Shown here: positions 45,017 through 53,498 of the stretch, piece after piece
Layout of the letters: each line of letters starts with the position of its first letter
Numbering within the stretch: position 1 is the stretch's first letter
Origin: Bradyrhizobium barranii subsp. barranii
GTDB lineage: Bacteria > Pseudomonadota > Alphaproteobacteria > Rhizobiales > Xanthobacteraceae
Reading direction: 5' to 3'
Length of the DNA stretch: 64,000 nt
NCBI RefSeq assembly: GCF_017565645.3
Contig: NZ_CP086136.1
Span: 1,302,001-1,366,000, forward strand
Notes under the pieces: generated by a model
What the model was told of the DNA's origin: nothing
The model's input: the letters and a program-made list of their open reading frames with translations, nothing else
Databases searched by the model: none
Made by a program: the position numbers and the translations under genes

Positions 45017-45793
45017 CTATGCCGGCGGGGAGCTCAAAGAAGCTATCGGTACGTCGAACGTGTACGAGAAACCCGTCGACGCATAGGCTAATTGCACATT
45101 GCCCTGGAGCTGCTTGCCAAGCGTCTCGATCAGCCGTGTTCCGAAGCTGCGCTTGGCGGGCGGCTGGACAACCGGACCGTTCTTTTCGGTCCAGGTGAGG
45201 TGCAAGCGCTGTGTCGGTTGGTCTACCGTCCAGACGAGGTCGACGCGCCCCTCCGGGACCGACAGGGCGCCAAACTTCGTGGTGTTCGTGCAGAGCTCAT
45301 TGAGCGTCATCGCGACGGCGATGACGGCAGCCGACGTCATCCGGATATCGGGTCCCGTGATCGAGAATTTCGACTCGGCGGGATTGTCGAAGGCTTCGAT
45401 GGCGCTGCGGACGACCGTGCCAAGATCGGCGCTGGACCATTTTGCCTGCAGAAGGAGATCGTGGGCCCGGCCGAGTGCCAAAAGCCGGCCCTCGATGGCG
45501 TGTTGCGCGTGCTCGCCCCCCTGCAGGTTGCGCAGGCTCTGGGAGACGATTGCGGCGACGGTCGCGAGCGTGTTCTTGATGCGGTGGTGCAGTTCTTCGA
45601 GGATCAGCTTCTGCAGCTTGTCGGATGCCTCGCGCTCTTTGGCATCGATACCGGCCTTGGCAAGCAGGCTCCTCGTATTGATCTCAGCCTGCGCCAGGAG
45701 TAGCCGCAGGCTGACATTCTCTGCCGCCAGAAAGTCCTGGTGGAATTCTGCGCCGCCCGGACGCCTGTCTGTGCGGAGATCGACTTCAAGCAT
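45017..45793 (-). CDS. HWE-family histidine kinase
   Basis: This encodes 258 residues from the likely ATG 45793 (CAAGGTG upstream). A coiled coil leads into the dimerisation box LEELHHRIKNTLATVAAIVS, then the HWE ATPase core (ALGRAHDLLLQAKWSSADLG, MTLNELCTNTTKFGALS, DLVWTVD, LTWTEKNGP, FGTRLIETLGKQL). It has no input domain of its own, so another protein or the upstream extension must sense the signal. HWE kinases often feed the general stress response. The receiver gene lies just upstream (98 bases). Confidence 0.88.
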   Translation of the reverse strand: MLEVDLRTDRRPGGAEFHQDFLAAENVSLRLLLAQAEINTRSLLAKAGIDAKEREASDKLQKLILEELHHRIKNTLATVAAIVSQSLRNLQGGEHAQHAIEGRLLALGRAHDLLLQAKWSSADLGTVVRSAIEAFDNPAESKFSITGPDIRMTSAAVIAVAMTLNELCTNTTKFGALSVPEGRVDLVWTVDQPTQRLHLTWTEKNGPVVQPPAKRSFGTRLIETLGKQLQGNVQLAYASTGFSYTFDVPIASLSSPPA

Positions 45794-45891
45794 TTGCAAC
45801 TGTATCACCTTGGGCGGGGTACCGCACTTGATTTCGGCCGGGCGTTGGCATTGAAAGGTCTGGCGGCATCCGGCGCCAAGAACCACGAGAT

Positions 45892-46290
45892 TCAGGCGTG
45901 GCCTATCATGCTGCGCATCTGGGCTATGACTTGCCAGGCTTGGAGTGGTTTGCCGAAAAATCTGCTGCAGGGGGGAAGATCGATGCTCGATGGGTTCAAT
46001 TGTCCCGACACCAGGATGATCTTGATCGCCGGCCAACGCTTATGCACGGTATGCGCAAGACCCAGGCCGTCCATGCTGCCGGGCAACTGAATGTCGGTGC
46101 ACATGAGCGCGATGTCGGACCTGGATTCCAGGATTGCGACGGCTTCGTCGGTATCCAGAGCTTCAAGCGGCGTGTAACCGGCGTCTTCCACCATGTCGAC
46201 CGCGCGCATGCGGAGCATCATCTCGTCCTCTACGACGAGAACGACGGCCGGACTGCGTGAAAGATCGGGCACCATCGGATGGGCATCCAC
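45892..46290 (-). CDS. single-domain response regulator
   Basis: This encodes 132 residues (start 46290 or 46275). A lone receiver: VVLVVEDEMMLRMRAVDMVE, phospho-acceptor Asp in ALMCTDIQLPGSMDGLGLA, and Lys in SRFFGKPLQAW. No output domain, so it works by protein contact or as a phosphate sink. Probably paired with the HWE kinase downstream. Confidence 0.9.
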   Translation of the reverse strand: MDAHPMVPDLSRSPAVVLVVEDEMMLRMRAVDMVEDAGYTPLEALDTDEAVAILESRSDIALMCTDIQLPGSMDGLGLAHTVHKRWPAIKIILVSGQLNPSSIDLPPCSRFFGKPLQAWQVIAQMRSMIGHA

Positions 46291-46434
46291 GGGAAAACGG
46301 GTGTGACTGAAACAAGCGATTGATCTGAGACAAGCATCTCGGTGCCCCTACGATCCATGCCCAGGTGCTGTTTTCCTAAATATCCGAGTTTGGGCCTGAA
46401 CGGTGGAGCGCGGGAAGAAGATAGCTCTCAACCG

Positions 46435-46680
46435 TCATTTTGCTGGCACGCCGACCCTGCCGCTGAAATGCTCGAGCATTTCAGCGGCGTTCTCCAGGAT
46501 CGTAGCCATTTTCATCGCATCCGCGCGCTCGTCTCCCGGCGGCATCTTGCGGGCTCCATCCAGGGCGTCTGCCGCCCGGATGTTCAGCTTGCAAGCTAAC
46601 GACGATTGGACTCGCTTGACTGGCCGGAATGAGCGGTTGGCTTCAGCAGACGGCGCGGGCCCAACGAGGGGAACTACCAC
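46435..46680 (-). CDS. LP-x-G helical small protein, translationally coupled
   Basis: This encodes 81 residues if it starts at GTG 46680, which overlaps the last codons of the 35-residue membrane peptide. The core RAADALDGARKMPPGDERAD followed by AMKMATILENAAEMLEHFSG belongs to the same helical family as 24825 and 30382. No separate ribosome site is seen, so coupling to the peptide gene is likely. Confidence 0.58.
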   Translation of the reverse strand: MVVPLVGPAPSAEANRSFRPVKRVQSSLACKLNIRAADALDGARKMPPGDERADAMKMATILENAAEMLEHFSGRVGVPAK

Positions 46681-46781
46681 TGAATAAGCATCGCAGCAGC
46701 GATCAGCAGCACAAAGAAGATCGGCAGCAGTACCGGAGGCACTAACCACTCGCGAACGCTGAATTTGGAGATATCTGACAT
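46674..46781 (-). CDS. 35-residue single-pass membrane peptide
   Basis: ATG 46781 after AGAGGCGG. MSDISKFSVREWLVPPVLLP followed by IFFVLLIAAAMLIQW: a short polar start, then one transmembrane helix. It is directly behind the TCACCG-N19-CGGTGA module. Too short for usual gene finders, but the promoter, ribosome site and clean helix make it credible. Function unknown. Confidence 0.62.
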   Translation of the reverse strand: MSDISKFSVREWLVPPVLLPIFFVLLIAAAMLIQW

Positions 46782-46816
46782 AGTAACCGCCTCTAGGTCG
46801 CGGCGGGAGCACACTG

Positions 46817-46854
46817 CTCTCAGTCACCGATAACAGCCGAGGGGCGCGCGGTGA
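46817..46854 (-). promoter_or_regulatory. repeated promoter-like module, copy 6 (core only)
   Basis: On the minus strand TCACCG (46854) -N19- CGGTGA (46824) and CTGAGAG. The start codon is 35 bases further. The upstream TGAGCAATATTGACC block is not recognisable here. Confidence 0.65.
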
Positions 46855-47164
46855 TATCCAAGATATAGTGCCGATCCGCAGAATAACGAGGCCAGGCGCG
46901 ACTATTTGCTGTGGCGGGATCGAGCGGGGTTGTGATCCGCTTCCAGCATACCCAGTTAGAGGTTGGCGCAACCGGATCGCTCCAACGTCCCTCCCTTCGC
47001 GCTTCGCGCCAAGCTTTGACTACCGGATACCTTGTCAGCGTATCGACCGGTTGCAGGCGAGTGCGCCGGAGATAGGATCGGACGCCATCGAATATGCCGC
47101 GACGCAAATCGCGTGCAGCCGGCACGGAGGTCTCGTGCTCCGACAACTGATCGGCCCCGACAAC

Positions 47165-47455
47165 ATGATCGAGTTTCCCAACCATAGCCGTTCATATGAC
47201 CGCACGCGGCGTGCCGTACGATTTTGGGGACACGACAGCGCTATTGAGGCATCGTTTTTCATAAACGAAGATGCGCTGAAGCGAATTCAACCAGATACCG
47301 GTTACGATGAGTCGGGTTTTCTGCACGCGTTCGATTTCAATCGTGACTTGATATGCGCCGCCGCTGCTAAGATGTACGTCCGCGGCAGCAGGGGCTCTTA
47401 CGATCTGGTCGCCGCAAATTTTTGCACCGATCCTGCTTCCGCAAGCTCGGCCTGA
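47165..47455 (+). CDS. DUF1488-family protein
   Basis: This encodes 96 residues from ATG 47165 (MIEFPNHSRSYDRTRRAVRF). It follows DUF1488 closely: WGHDSAIEASFFINEDALKR, then FNRDLICAAAAKMYVRGSRG and SYDLVAANF. A small cytoplasmic alpha/beta protein of unknown function. A longer, more divergent relative is at 23329. Confidence 0.8.
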   Translation: MIEFPNHSRSYDRTRRAVRFWGHDSAIEASFFINEDALKRIQPDTGYDESGFLHAFDFNRDLICAAAAKMYVRGSRGSYDLVAANFCTDPASASSA

Positions 47456-47585
47456 TCAGCGAAACTGCTCGACGAACGGCGAAACGTCGGCCCTTCGATC
47501 TGGCCACCTGAAAAATCGCGGCACACCAGGATAGCGGCGGAGTCGAATCGAGACTGCACCCAATCATCTCTCTTGGGAGAATGTC

Positions 47586-47720
47586 ATGGACACAAGTTTT
47601 GCAGTTACATTCCTGTCGTGTGGAGGAATTTTCCTTCTCGCGTTTGCCGCGATCGGGGCGTTTTGGTTTGCGGAACGGTTGCGAGGGACGAACGCTCCTC
47701 GCCTGGGAAAGTCGGGGTAG
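47586..47720 (+). CDS. 44-residue membrane peptide
   Basis: GGGAG precedes ATG 47586. MDTSFAVTFLSCGGIFLLAF, then AAIGAFWFAERLRGTNAP: one or two short hydrophobic segments and a basic tail. Ribosome site and composition support it. Function unknown. Confidence 0.58.
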   Translation: MDTSFAVTFLSCGGIFLLAFAAIGAFWFAERLRGTNAPRLGKSG

Positions 47721-47780
47721 ATCACACCAGACGCCGATCGAAGCATTCGATCTATGCCATTTGAGGATGAGTCCCAATGA

Positions 47781-47810
47781 AAAAGCCGCGGACTACACCG
47801 CGGCCATTTT
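47781..47810. terminator. bidirectional terminator between convergent genes
   Basis: GCCGCGG and CCGCGGC flank ACTACA, with A and T runs on both sides. It lies between genes ending at 47720 and 47832. Confidence 0.8.
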
Positions 47811-47831
47811 CACAAGGTATCTCGTCGTCTC

Positions 47832-48146
47832 TCAGTAGCGGTCGGTCCCGATTCCAACGCTCACGCCGGGAGCACTGAAGCCGATGCCGCCACGGTCTTC
47901 ATAGCCGCGGCGCTCGATGTAACGCTCGCGAGGAGCATATCCGTAAGCATCGCGCCCGTCGCGGATGATAACACGGCGTTCACCACGTTCGCGCCAGCAG
48001 CGACCGTCTTCATTGCAGACCATACGAACGTTCTGAATGTTGCTCTCCGGTGCGACTGATGCATTGGCGGAAAGCGGGGCAGCTGAAGCGGCGGTCACAA
48101 GAAGCGTACTTGCCGCGGCGGCCATAGTGATTGCGAGAGCCTTCAT
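47832..48146 (-). CDS. small exported Arg/Gly/Tyr-rich protein
   Basis: This encodes 104 residues with a signal peptide (MKALAITMAAAASTLLVTAA-SAA). The mature part has VRMVCNEDGRCWRERGERRV, a likely disulfide, then an Arg/Tyr/Gly-rich tail. This resembles a common Bradyrhizobium exported family (VC-xxG-CW). Function unknown. Confidence 0.75.
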   Translation of the reverse strand: MKALAITMAAAASTLLVTAASAAPLSANASVAPESNIQNVRMVCNEDGRCWRERGERRVIIRDGRDAYGYAPRERYIERRGYEDRGGIGFSAPGVSVGIGTDRY

Positions 48147-48269
48147 AACATTTCTCCAAAAGTGATTGTGTCAGTGAGCCAATCGGCTCGCGACAGAATG
48201 GTTCCAAGAGCCCAGCTGTGATTGTCAAACGCAGGATGCAAACCGGGGAGCAGAGGTTGAGGAGCGATC

Positions 48270-48446
48270 ATGGCATCTCGCGCGCTTTGCCATCTGCGCC
48301 TGCAAGAGAGCGATGGGACTGCCAAAGTGATCCTGGCGTCCGCGGCGGAGAAGTGCGTCTATCGCTTTAGAGGGCTTCTGGGATTAAGCCAAATCAACCA
48401 GGATGTCGCTTATCTCATTGTAGCGTGCGCTCGACCTGCATCGTGA
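48270..48446 (+). CDS. possible 58-residue protein
   Basis: GAGGAG precedes ATG 48270. MASRALCHLRLQESDGTAKV, then LASAAEKCVYRFRGLLG and a hydrophobic end. The ribosome site is strong but no family is recognised. Confidence 0.42.
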   Translation: MASRALCHLRLQESDGTAKVILASAAEKCVYRFRGLLGLSQINQDVAYLIVACARPAS

Positions 48447-48473
48447 GGCCAAAACACACCAGGCCTTAGGCTT

Positions 48474-48953
48474 TCATCGCCTAGTAATTACTTCAGACAT
48501 TTCTCTCGAATACTTGCCGAACATGGCGATCCGCTTGCTCGTGAATTCTGAAATGACGCTGAAAAATTCAAAGGGCGATCTGATCGCCAGAAGCCTCTGG
48601 GCGAATTCAGAAGCAAATTGCATGTTGGCTTGAGCCATTTCCAGAATCTTTGCTTGATAAGCCTGCACGTTCGCCGTGGCTGAAGAGGACTCGAATCCTT
48701 TCTTAGAATCGTCATCCCTCATCATCTGTGTGAAGTCATCTTGTAAGGCAGTCGCCGGATTCTCAACAAGGATAGCTTCCTGTGTTGAGTCGTTGTGAAG
48801 CTCAGGAGGCGGCTCAGTTGAGCCTGCCGCGACAGGGCGGAGAGGATTGTCTTTCGGGCTCCTTACAATAGCCCGCGTGGTCCGTTGGGCCCGCGCGGCC
48901 ATCTTCGGGCTGCGGGCGTGCTTTGACGCCGTTGCCAGTTTACGTTTGCTCAT
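48474..48953 (-). CDS. phasin-like protein with basic N-terminus
   Basis: This encodes 159 residues from ATG 48953 (CGGAG upstream). The N-terminal 45 residues are Lys/Arg/Ala-rich (SKRKLATASKHARSPKMAAR), like histone-type PhaF tails. The C-terminal part is phasin-like (AYQAKILEMAQANMQFASEF, RLLAIRSPFEFFSVISEFTS-KRIAMFGKYSREM). It could link storage granules to DNA as PhaF does; inference only. Confidence 0.75.
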   Translation of the reverse strand: MSKRKLATASKHARSPKMAARAQRTTRAIVRSPKDNPLRPVAAGSTEPPPELHNDSTQEAILVENPATALQDDFTQMMRDDDSKKGFESSSATANVQAYQAKILEMAQANMQFASEFAQRLLAIRSPFEFFSVISEFTSKRIAMFGKYSREMSEVITRR

Positions 48954-49324
48954 CTGACACTCCGGGACGATTGGCGACCACAACGGTCCTTCGTCTGAAG
49001 AGAACATGCGATCGAGCTTAACGTTCCAAGCGCAGCTTGATGTGGGTTCCCATGCAATTCGCATGAGCGCCGCTGCTCTTTGGGAGCTGAGCGGCGGCTG
49101 GTTTCGGTGGTTCCGTTCACTTGACGGCCGTCCGGCGTAGGCCATCTCTTGTCATCGCCTGCGTGAGTCTCGCCACGCTTATGCAGGGCGCTCAACACGA
49201 CCTTCGCCTGGACGACCCGAAATGCAGTCAGCAGCGAAGTCGGCGGCGCGACGATCGCGAGTAGCGTCTATAACCGGTAATCTGATATCCGCATCCCAGA
49301 TGCACAGGTGTGCCGAAATTTTTA
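48954..49324. other. intergenic, nothing recognised
   Basis: About 370 bases between divergent genes; probably the boundary between the stress-gene region and the mobile-element module. Confidence 0.4.
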
Positions 49325-49399
49325 CTAGTTTTTTAATGGTAAACGAACTGGTAAACACTAGCAGCTCTAGTTCTCGCTAGTTAGGCCCTGAAAGCCTAG
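49325..49399. promoter_or_regulatory. helically phased CTAG cluster and direct repeats
   Basis: CTAG occurs at 49325, 49358, 49367, 49377 and 49396, mostly about one, two or three helical turns apart. TGGTAAAC is repeated at 49337 and 49349. It lies just upstream of the module starting at 49410 and may be its operator or partition site. Confidence 0.5.
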
Positions 49400-49409
49400 G
49401 TCATGACGC

Positions 49410-49874
49410 ATGACCTTAGATATCAAGCGCCTCCGCGCTGATGCTTCAAGACTGCAGAACGAGCGATCGAAGTCGCGATCCAGTCGTGAAACGACGGGAA
49501 CGACGAGGGCGATCCGAGCGGCCCTTCCAGAAATCTACAAGCTGCGCGAGGACAAGGTGCAGTGGTCCGCGATTGCGGCGGCCCTGGCCGCTCAGGGCGT
49601 CGTTCAAGGAAAAGATCGTGTCGCCCTGACCACCAATCGCCTGACGGCGCTTGTTCGGCAAATCGAACTGCAGAATGAGAAGCGTGCCGCGCAGGCGGCA
49701 AGGAAAGGAGTGAGTCCGAAGGCGCAAAAATTTGCAATGCAAAATCAGCGTCTATCTCTGTCATCCGAACTTAAGGCAGAAACGCAAGCGGTCGAAGATC
49801 GGCCGTCCGAGAGCGAAGACGATATCCGTCGTCTGGCTTTTGAACGCGTTGAACGGATGACAGAGAAAGACTAG
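49410..49874 (+). CDS. basic helical protein of a mobile-element module
   Basis: This encodes 154 residues. Arg/Lys-rich start, then a helix-turn-helix-like region (AIRAALPEIYKLREDKVQWS, AIAAALAAQGVVQGKDRVAL-TTNRLTALVRQIE) and an acidic end. Probably DNA-binding. It is followed after 4 bases by the ParA-like gene, as in plasmid or ICE maintenance cassettes. Perhaps a regulator of the cassette. Confidence 0.68.
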   Translation: MTLDIKRLRADASRLQNERSKSRSSRETTGTTRAIRAALPEIYKLREDKVQWSAIAAALAAQGVVQGKDRVALTTNRLTALVRQIELQNEKRAAQAARKGVSPKAQKFAMQNQRLSLSSELKAETQAVEDRPSESEDDIRRLAFERVERMTEKD

Positions 49875-49878
49875 TACG

Positions 49879-50589
49879 ATGTCGCGTATTCTCTTCAGCT
49901 GCCAGGAAAAGGGCGGGGTCGGCAAGACCACGCTCGTCCGCGCACTCGCAGAAGCGGTGGAGGGCGCGCCGATCATCGAGATCGACGCCAGCCACCGGCT
50001 TCTCGAACTCGAGAACCGGGTTAGCTTTTTCCAGATGCGGGCCGACCGCGAGGCCATCGAGCGTACCGGCGGCCGGGCCGCCCGTGCGGAGTTCGATGCC
50101 GTTCTGGACGAATTGTCGTCGGCGACGCTGCCCACGATCGTCGACGTCGGTGCCAACACGTCGGTGTCGCTGTTCACGATGCTGGCCGATGTTGCGCCCG
50201 AGCTCGCCGCGGAATTCGCGGTCTGCGTGGTCGTGACCAACGAGCCGGGCGCCATGGTCGAGACGCCGAAGCTGCTGGCGCTTTCGAAGTCGTGGACGTC
50301 GGCGCGCTTCGTGATCGAGAACCGGTTGCATGGTCCGATCGATCCGTTCTGGCTCCATGCGAACGTGAACGGTGCGACGCTGACCTCGCTCGATGCCCAG
50401 GTCCTTGAGGACGGCGCGGAAGACTATCTCCAGTCCGGCGGTCTGGCGATCGTCGACCGGCTCAACCCGAAGAAGCTGCGTGAGGTGCACGGGATCGGTC
50501 CCGCCATCCGGATCCAGCGTGACCTCGCAAAGTTCCGCCTGGAAGCCATGCGCGCTGTGCGCCCGGCGGCCGAGTGGCTGGTGGGATAG
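49879..50589 (+). CDS. ParA/MinD-like ATPase
   Basis: This encodes 236 residues. A deviant Walker A (CQEKGGVGKTTLVRAL), then IIEIDASHRLLE and TIVDVGANTSVSLF as the second nucleotide motif. The C-terminal half is specific to this mobile-element type. Likely aids partition or maintenance of the element. No ParB follows; the next genes encode a membrane protein and a KfrA-like protein. Confidence 0.85.
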   Translation: MSRILFSCQEKGGVGKTTLVRALAEAVEGAPIIEIDASHRLLELENRVSFFQMRADREAIERTGGRAARAEFDAVLDELSSATLPTIVDVGANTSVSLFTMLADVAPELAAEFAVCVVVTNEPGAMVETPKLLALSKSWTSARFVIENRLHGPIDPFWLHANVNGATLTSLDAQVLEDGAEDYLQSGGLAIVDRLNPKKLREVHGIGPAIRIQRDLAKFRLEAMRAVRPAAEWLVG

Positions 50590-50595
50590 GCCACC

Positions 50596-51153
50596 ATGAC
50601 GACCTCAATGGAAAGCGTGAAGCAGAGCTATGCCAAGGCCGAGGCGGCGTTCGCCGCCTCGGTCAGGGCGTTCGAGACCGCCAGCAGGAAGCGGTTGTCG
50701 GCATTGCTGGCCTTGCCGCCGCAAGAGCGGTTCGACCACCTGACCGATCGGTCTCTCACGTCGGCGGACGCCCTCGCCTTGACGCGCTCGGTGCGCGCCG
50801 AGACTCAGCCGAAACCGCGCAAGCGCATCTCACCGAAGACGATCCGACCGCCTCGTCGCCGGGGCCTGAGATCGCTGAGCTCGCCGGCCGGTGTCGCGAT
50901 CGTTGCGATGGCCGCCTTCTATGGCTCGGTCGTCTGGTTTCGCACGCCGCATGGCATCATGGTCACGCAGCCGGTCCAGATCACTCTCCGATATCCGGAC
51001 GGGAGATTGATCGATGGAGTGATGAACCCGGGCAAGCTGTGGTGGCTCATCCGCTCCCACGACGATCGCGCCGTGATCCGTATCTGGATGCCGACGATCG
51101 GTTACCAGGAGTTCGAGTTGCCGGCGTCGATCGTTCAGCCCTTCGAGGGCTGA
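50596..51153 (+). CDS. single-pass membrane protein of the module
   Basis: This encodes 185 residues, 6 bases after the ParA-like gene. A helical cytoplasmic part (SYAKAEAAFAASVRAFETAS), a basic linker, one transmembrane helix (AGVAIVAMAAFYGSVVWF), then an outside beta-like domain (QITLRYPDGRLIDGVMNPGK, RIWMPTIGYQEFELP). Co-transcribed with the ParA-like gene and may be its membrane partner. No family recognised. Confidence 0.7.
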   Translation: MTTSMESVKQSYAKAEAAFAASVRAFETASRKRLSALLALPPQERFDHLTDRSLTSADALALTRSVRAETQPKPRKRISPKTIRPPRRRGLRSLSSPAGVAIVAMAAFYGSVVWFRTPHGIMVTQPVQITLRYPDGRLIDGVMNPGKLWWLIRSHDDRAVIRIWMPTIGYQEFELPASIVQPFEG

Positions 51154-51229
51154 CGGGTTCAGCCTGTCGCTTCCCTCCTGCGGCAGGATTCAACGGGCCA
51201 TAGCAGCATAGGCGGCGGGGAGGCGAAGG

Positions 51230-51271
51230 GGTGTAACGGTGTAACGGCAAGGGGTCGTTACAGGTTACACC
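51230..51271. promoter_or_regulatory. inverted-repeat operator before the KfrA-like gene
   Basis: GTGTAACGGTGTAACG faces CGTTACAGGTTACAC across a 7-base centre. KfrA proteins of plasmids repress their own promoters at such repeats. AGGAG and the ATG follow within 20 bases. Confidence 0.75.
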
Positions 51272-51287
51272 TTTCAGGAGTAATCCG

Positions 51288-51863
51288 ATGACAGCATACA
51301 TCACCCGCGCGGAGGTCCACAGTGCCGCCGATCAGGTCGACGCCGAGGGCCGCAAGCCCTCGGCGAAGGCCGTCCGCGAGATCACGAAGCACGGCAGCTA
51401 CAGCACGATCGAAACGCATCTCGGCTCGTGGACGCCGCGGGACCAGCGTCTGGAACTGCCGCCCGTCCCGGCGGGACTGACGGCTACCGTTGACAGCCTG
51501 ACCGCCGACCTCTGGCACATCGCGCTGGACGCCGCCCAGAAGCAGGCGACGGCGGAGATCGAGCGGGCGGTTACGGATGCGGCCGAAGCCCGGACAGCCG
51601 CAGCGCGTGCTGGCGAGCATGCCGATCGCCTCGTCGCCGATCTCACGGCGGCCCAGCAGCGCATCTCCGTGTTAGAAGAGACGGTCGCCGAGCGCGACCA
51701 GCAGATCAACCAGTGCGCAGAGCGCATCCGCGACTGGGAGCTGGAGGCCGCACGCAAGGACGGCGAGGTCGCCACTCTTCGCCATGCGCTGGTGCAGTTC
51801 ACCGCGGGGCCGGCAGATGCGTCCAAGTCGACCAAAAATCCGGCGCAGCAGCCGGCCGGTTAG
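51288..51863 (+). CDS. KfrA-like DNA-binding protein
   Basis: This encodes 191 residues. The N-terminal domain (ITRAEVHSAADQVDAEGRKP, VREITKHGSYSTIETHLGSW) is the plasmid replication-region DNA-binding domain of KfrA. The rest is a long coiled coil (AAEARTAAARAGEHADRLVA through VAERDQQINQCAERI). KfrA-type proteins act in plasmid stability and self-repression; the operator upstream fits. Confidence 0.85.
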   Translation: MTAYITRAEVHSAADQVDAEGRKPSAKAVREITKHGSYSTIETHLGSWTPRDQRLELPPVPAGLTATVDSLTADLWHIALDAAQKQATAEIERAVTDAAEARTAAARAGEHADRLVADLTAAQQRISVLEETVAERDQQINQCAERIRDWELEAARKDGEVATLRHALVQFTAGPADASKSTKNPAQQPAG

Positions 51864-52524
51864 GCCCTACCCAGCGTGGCCCACGAGTTGCTCACGGCCC
51901 GCAACCGGTACCTCCTGGAAAGACCGGCAGCTCCGAACGCAGACTCGCCTGTGAGCGTCAAACCGACAGATCGACAGTGAAATCCTTCATCGATCAGCAC
52001 CATTCTGGAAGCCGCCGTCGCTCGAGCCTGCCGGCGTTCGGCGTCGCCCGTCATTCATGACATGCCCCGCGCGGTAGCCGGCCTCCCGACGCTCGGCGGT
52101 TTGCACTGGTGTCGCCCGTATCGCCGCCCCCGACGCCGCGGCGGCTAGATCCCACAACTATCGATATCGTAAGGACCGGCTGTCCCGAGTTAGCGGCGGC
52201 AGCCCAAGGCGTCCCGCATTCGGCAAAAGTCGCTTGGTCAACGGCTGCCGGCGGAGTTGTGGTGGAGCGGACCTACCGTCCCTCGCCTTGCGCTCGTCCG
52301 CGGCCGGTCACCGATCACCACCTACCGGAGTCGCCGTCGCCGAGCTCGCGACGTGTCGATGAAACACCACCACGCCCGACGCGGGTCTATCGGAGTATCG
52401 CCGATCAGTCATTTAGATGCGCGCAACCGGCGGCACCTTGACGATCAAGTTTTCGAAGCGGGCGTCGTTGTAAGTGGTCTTTCCGAGACGGAAGGGGTGG
52501 CGCGTATAGAACGGGGTGTTGGGG
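51864..52524. other. stretch without a confident gene
   Basis: About 660 bases. A minus-strand fragment ending at 52434 (RHPFRLGKTTYNDARFENLI-VKVPP) may be the tail of a gene cut by the IS3 element; the rest is not interpretable. Confidence 0.4.
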
Positions 52525-52670
52525 AGAGCTGGCCCCGGTTGTTTGGACAGCGCCCCGCTGGATTTAAGTGGATTCCTGCCGGGTTATGCTGAACGCGGGG
52601 CTTTACGGTTTTGTCGTTGCGTCGGGAGGGCGTAGCCCGACCAGAGCGACGACAAAACCGTCGGCGACGG

Positions 52671-53498
52671 TCATGCGGCCATCACCATAGCTTGCGTGCC
52701 GAAGTAAGCCTCGTCGGGCGTGCGCCCGTCAAGGCTCGAGTGAGGGCGTCCCTGATTGTAGAAGGCCAGATACTTGGCAATTGACGCTCGCGCCTCGGAC
52801 ACGCTGTCGTAGGCGCGGAGATAAACTTCTTCGTATTTGACCGTGCGCCAGAGCCGCTCGACAAACACGTTGTCGCGCCAGGCGCCCTTGCCGTCCATGC
52901 TGATGGCGATCTTCGCGTCCAGCAGCACATCGGTGAACTCGAGGCTGGTGAACTGGCTGCCCTGATCCGTGTTGAAAATCTCGGGCCTGCCGTGCTTCGC
53001 CAACGCCTCCTGGACCGCTTCGACGCAGAAGGCCGCCTCCATTGTGATCGAGACGCGATGGGCCAGGACCCGTCGGCTGAACACATCGACGACCGCCGCG
53101 AGATAGACGAAGCCACGCCGCATCGGAATGTAGGTGATGTCCATTGCCCACGCATGGTCGGGCCGCTCGATCTTCAATCCGCGCAACAGGTACGGGTAGA
53201 TCTTGTGACCCGGAGCCGGCTTGCTCGTGTTCGGGCGACGATAGACCGCCTCGATCCCCATGCGCTTCATCAGCGTCGCGATGTGGCGGCGACCGGCGTA
53301 TACGCCCTCCCGCCGCAGCAACGATCGCAGCATACGCGCTCCCGCGAAGGGATAATCGAGATGCAGCTCATCGAGCCGACGCATCAAGGCAAGGTCCTCG
53401 GCCGAAACTGGCCGAGGTTCATAGTAGACCGTGCTGCGAGCCAGCTTCAGGACCTTCGCCTGGCGCACGATAGAAAGATCATGATCGCGGTCGATCAT
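52671..53498 (-). CDS. IS3-family transposase OrfB
   Basis: This encodes 275 residues. The integrase core has DDE residues: WAMDITYIPMRRGFVYLAAV, FNTDQGSQFTSLEF, and NVFVERLWRTVKYEEVYL. The C-terminus (YNQGRPHSSLDGRTPDEAYF) is standard. The start overlaps orfA by 4 bases; in this family a fusion is made by programmed -1 frameshifting. Appears intact. Confidence 0.95.
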   Translation of the reverse strand: MIDRDHDLSIVRQAKVLKLARSTVYYEPRPVSAEDLALMRRLDELHLDYPFAGARMLRSLLRREGVYAGRRHIATLMKRMGIEAVYRRPNTSKPAPGHKIYPYLLRGLKIERPDHAWAMDITYIPMRRGFVYLAAVVDVFSRRVLAHRVSITMEAAFCVEAVQEALAKHGRPEIFNTDQGSQFTSLEFTDVLLDAKIAISMDGKGAWRDNVFVERLWRTVKYEEVYLRAYDSVSEARASIAKYLAFYNQGRPHSSLDGRTPDEAYFGTQAMVMAA

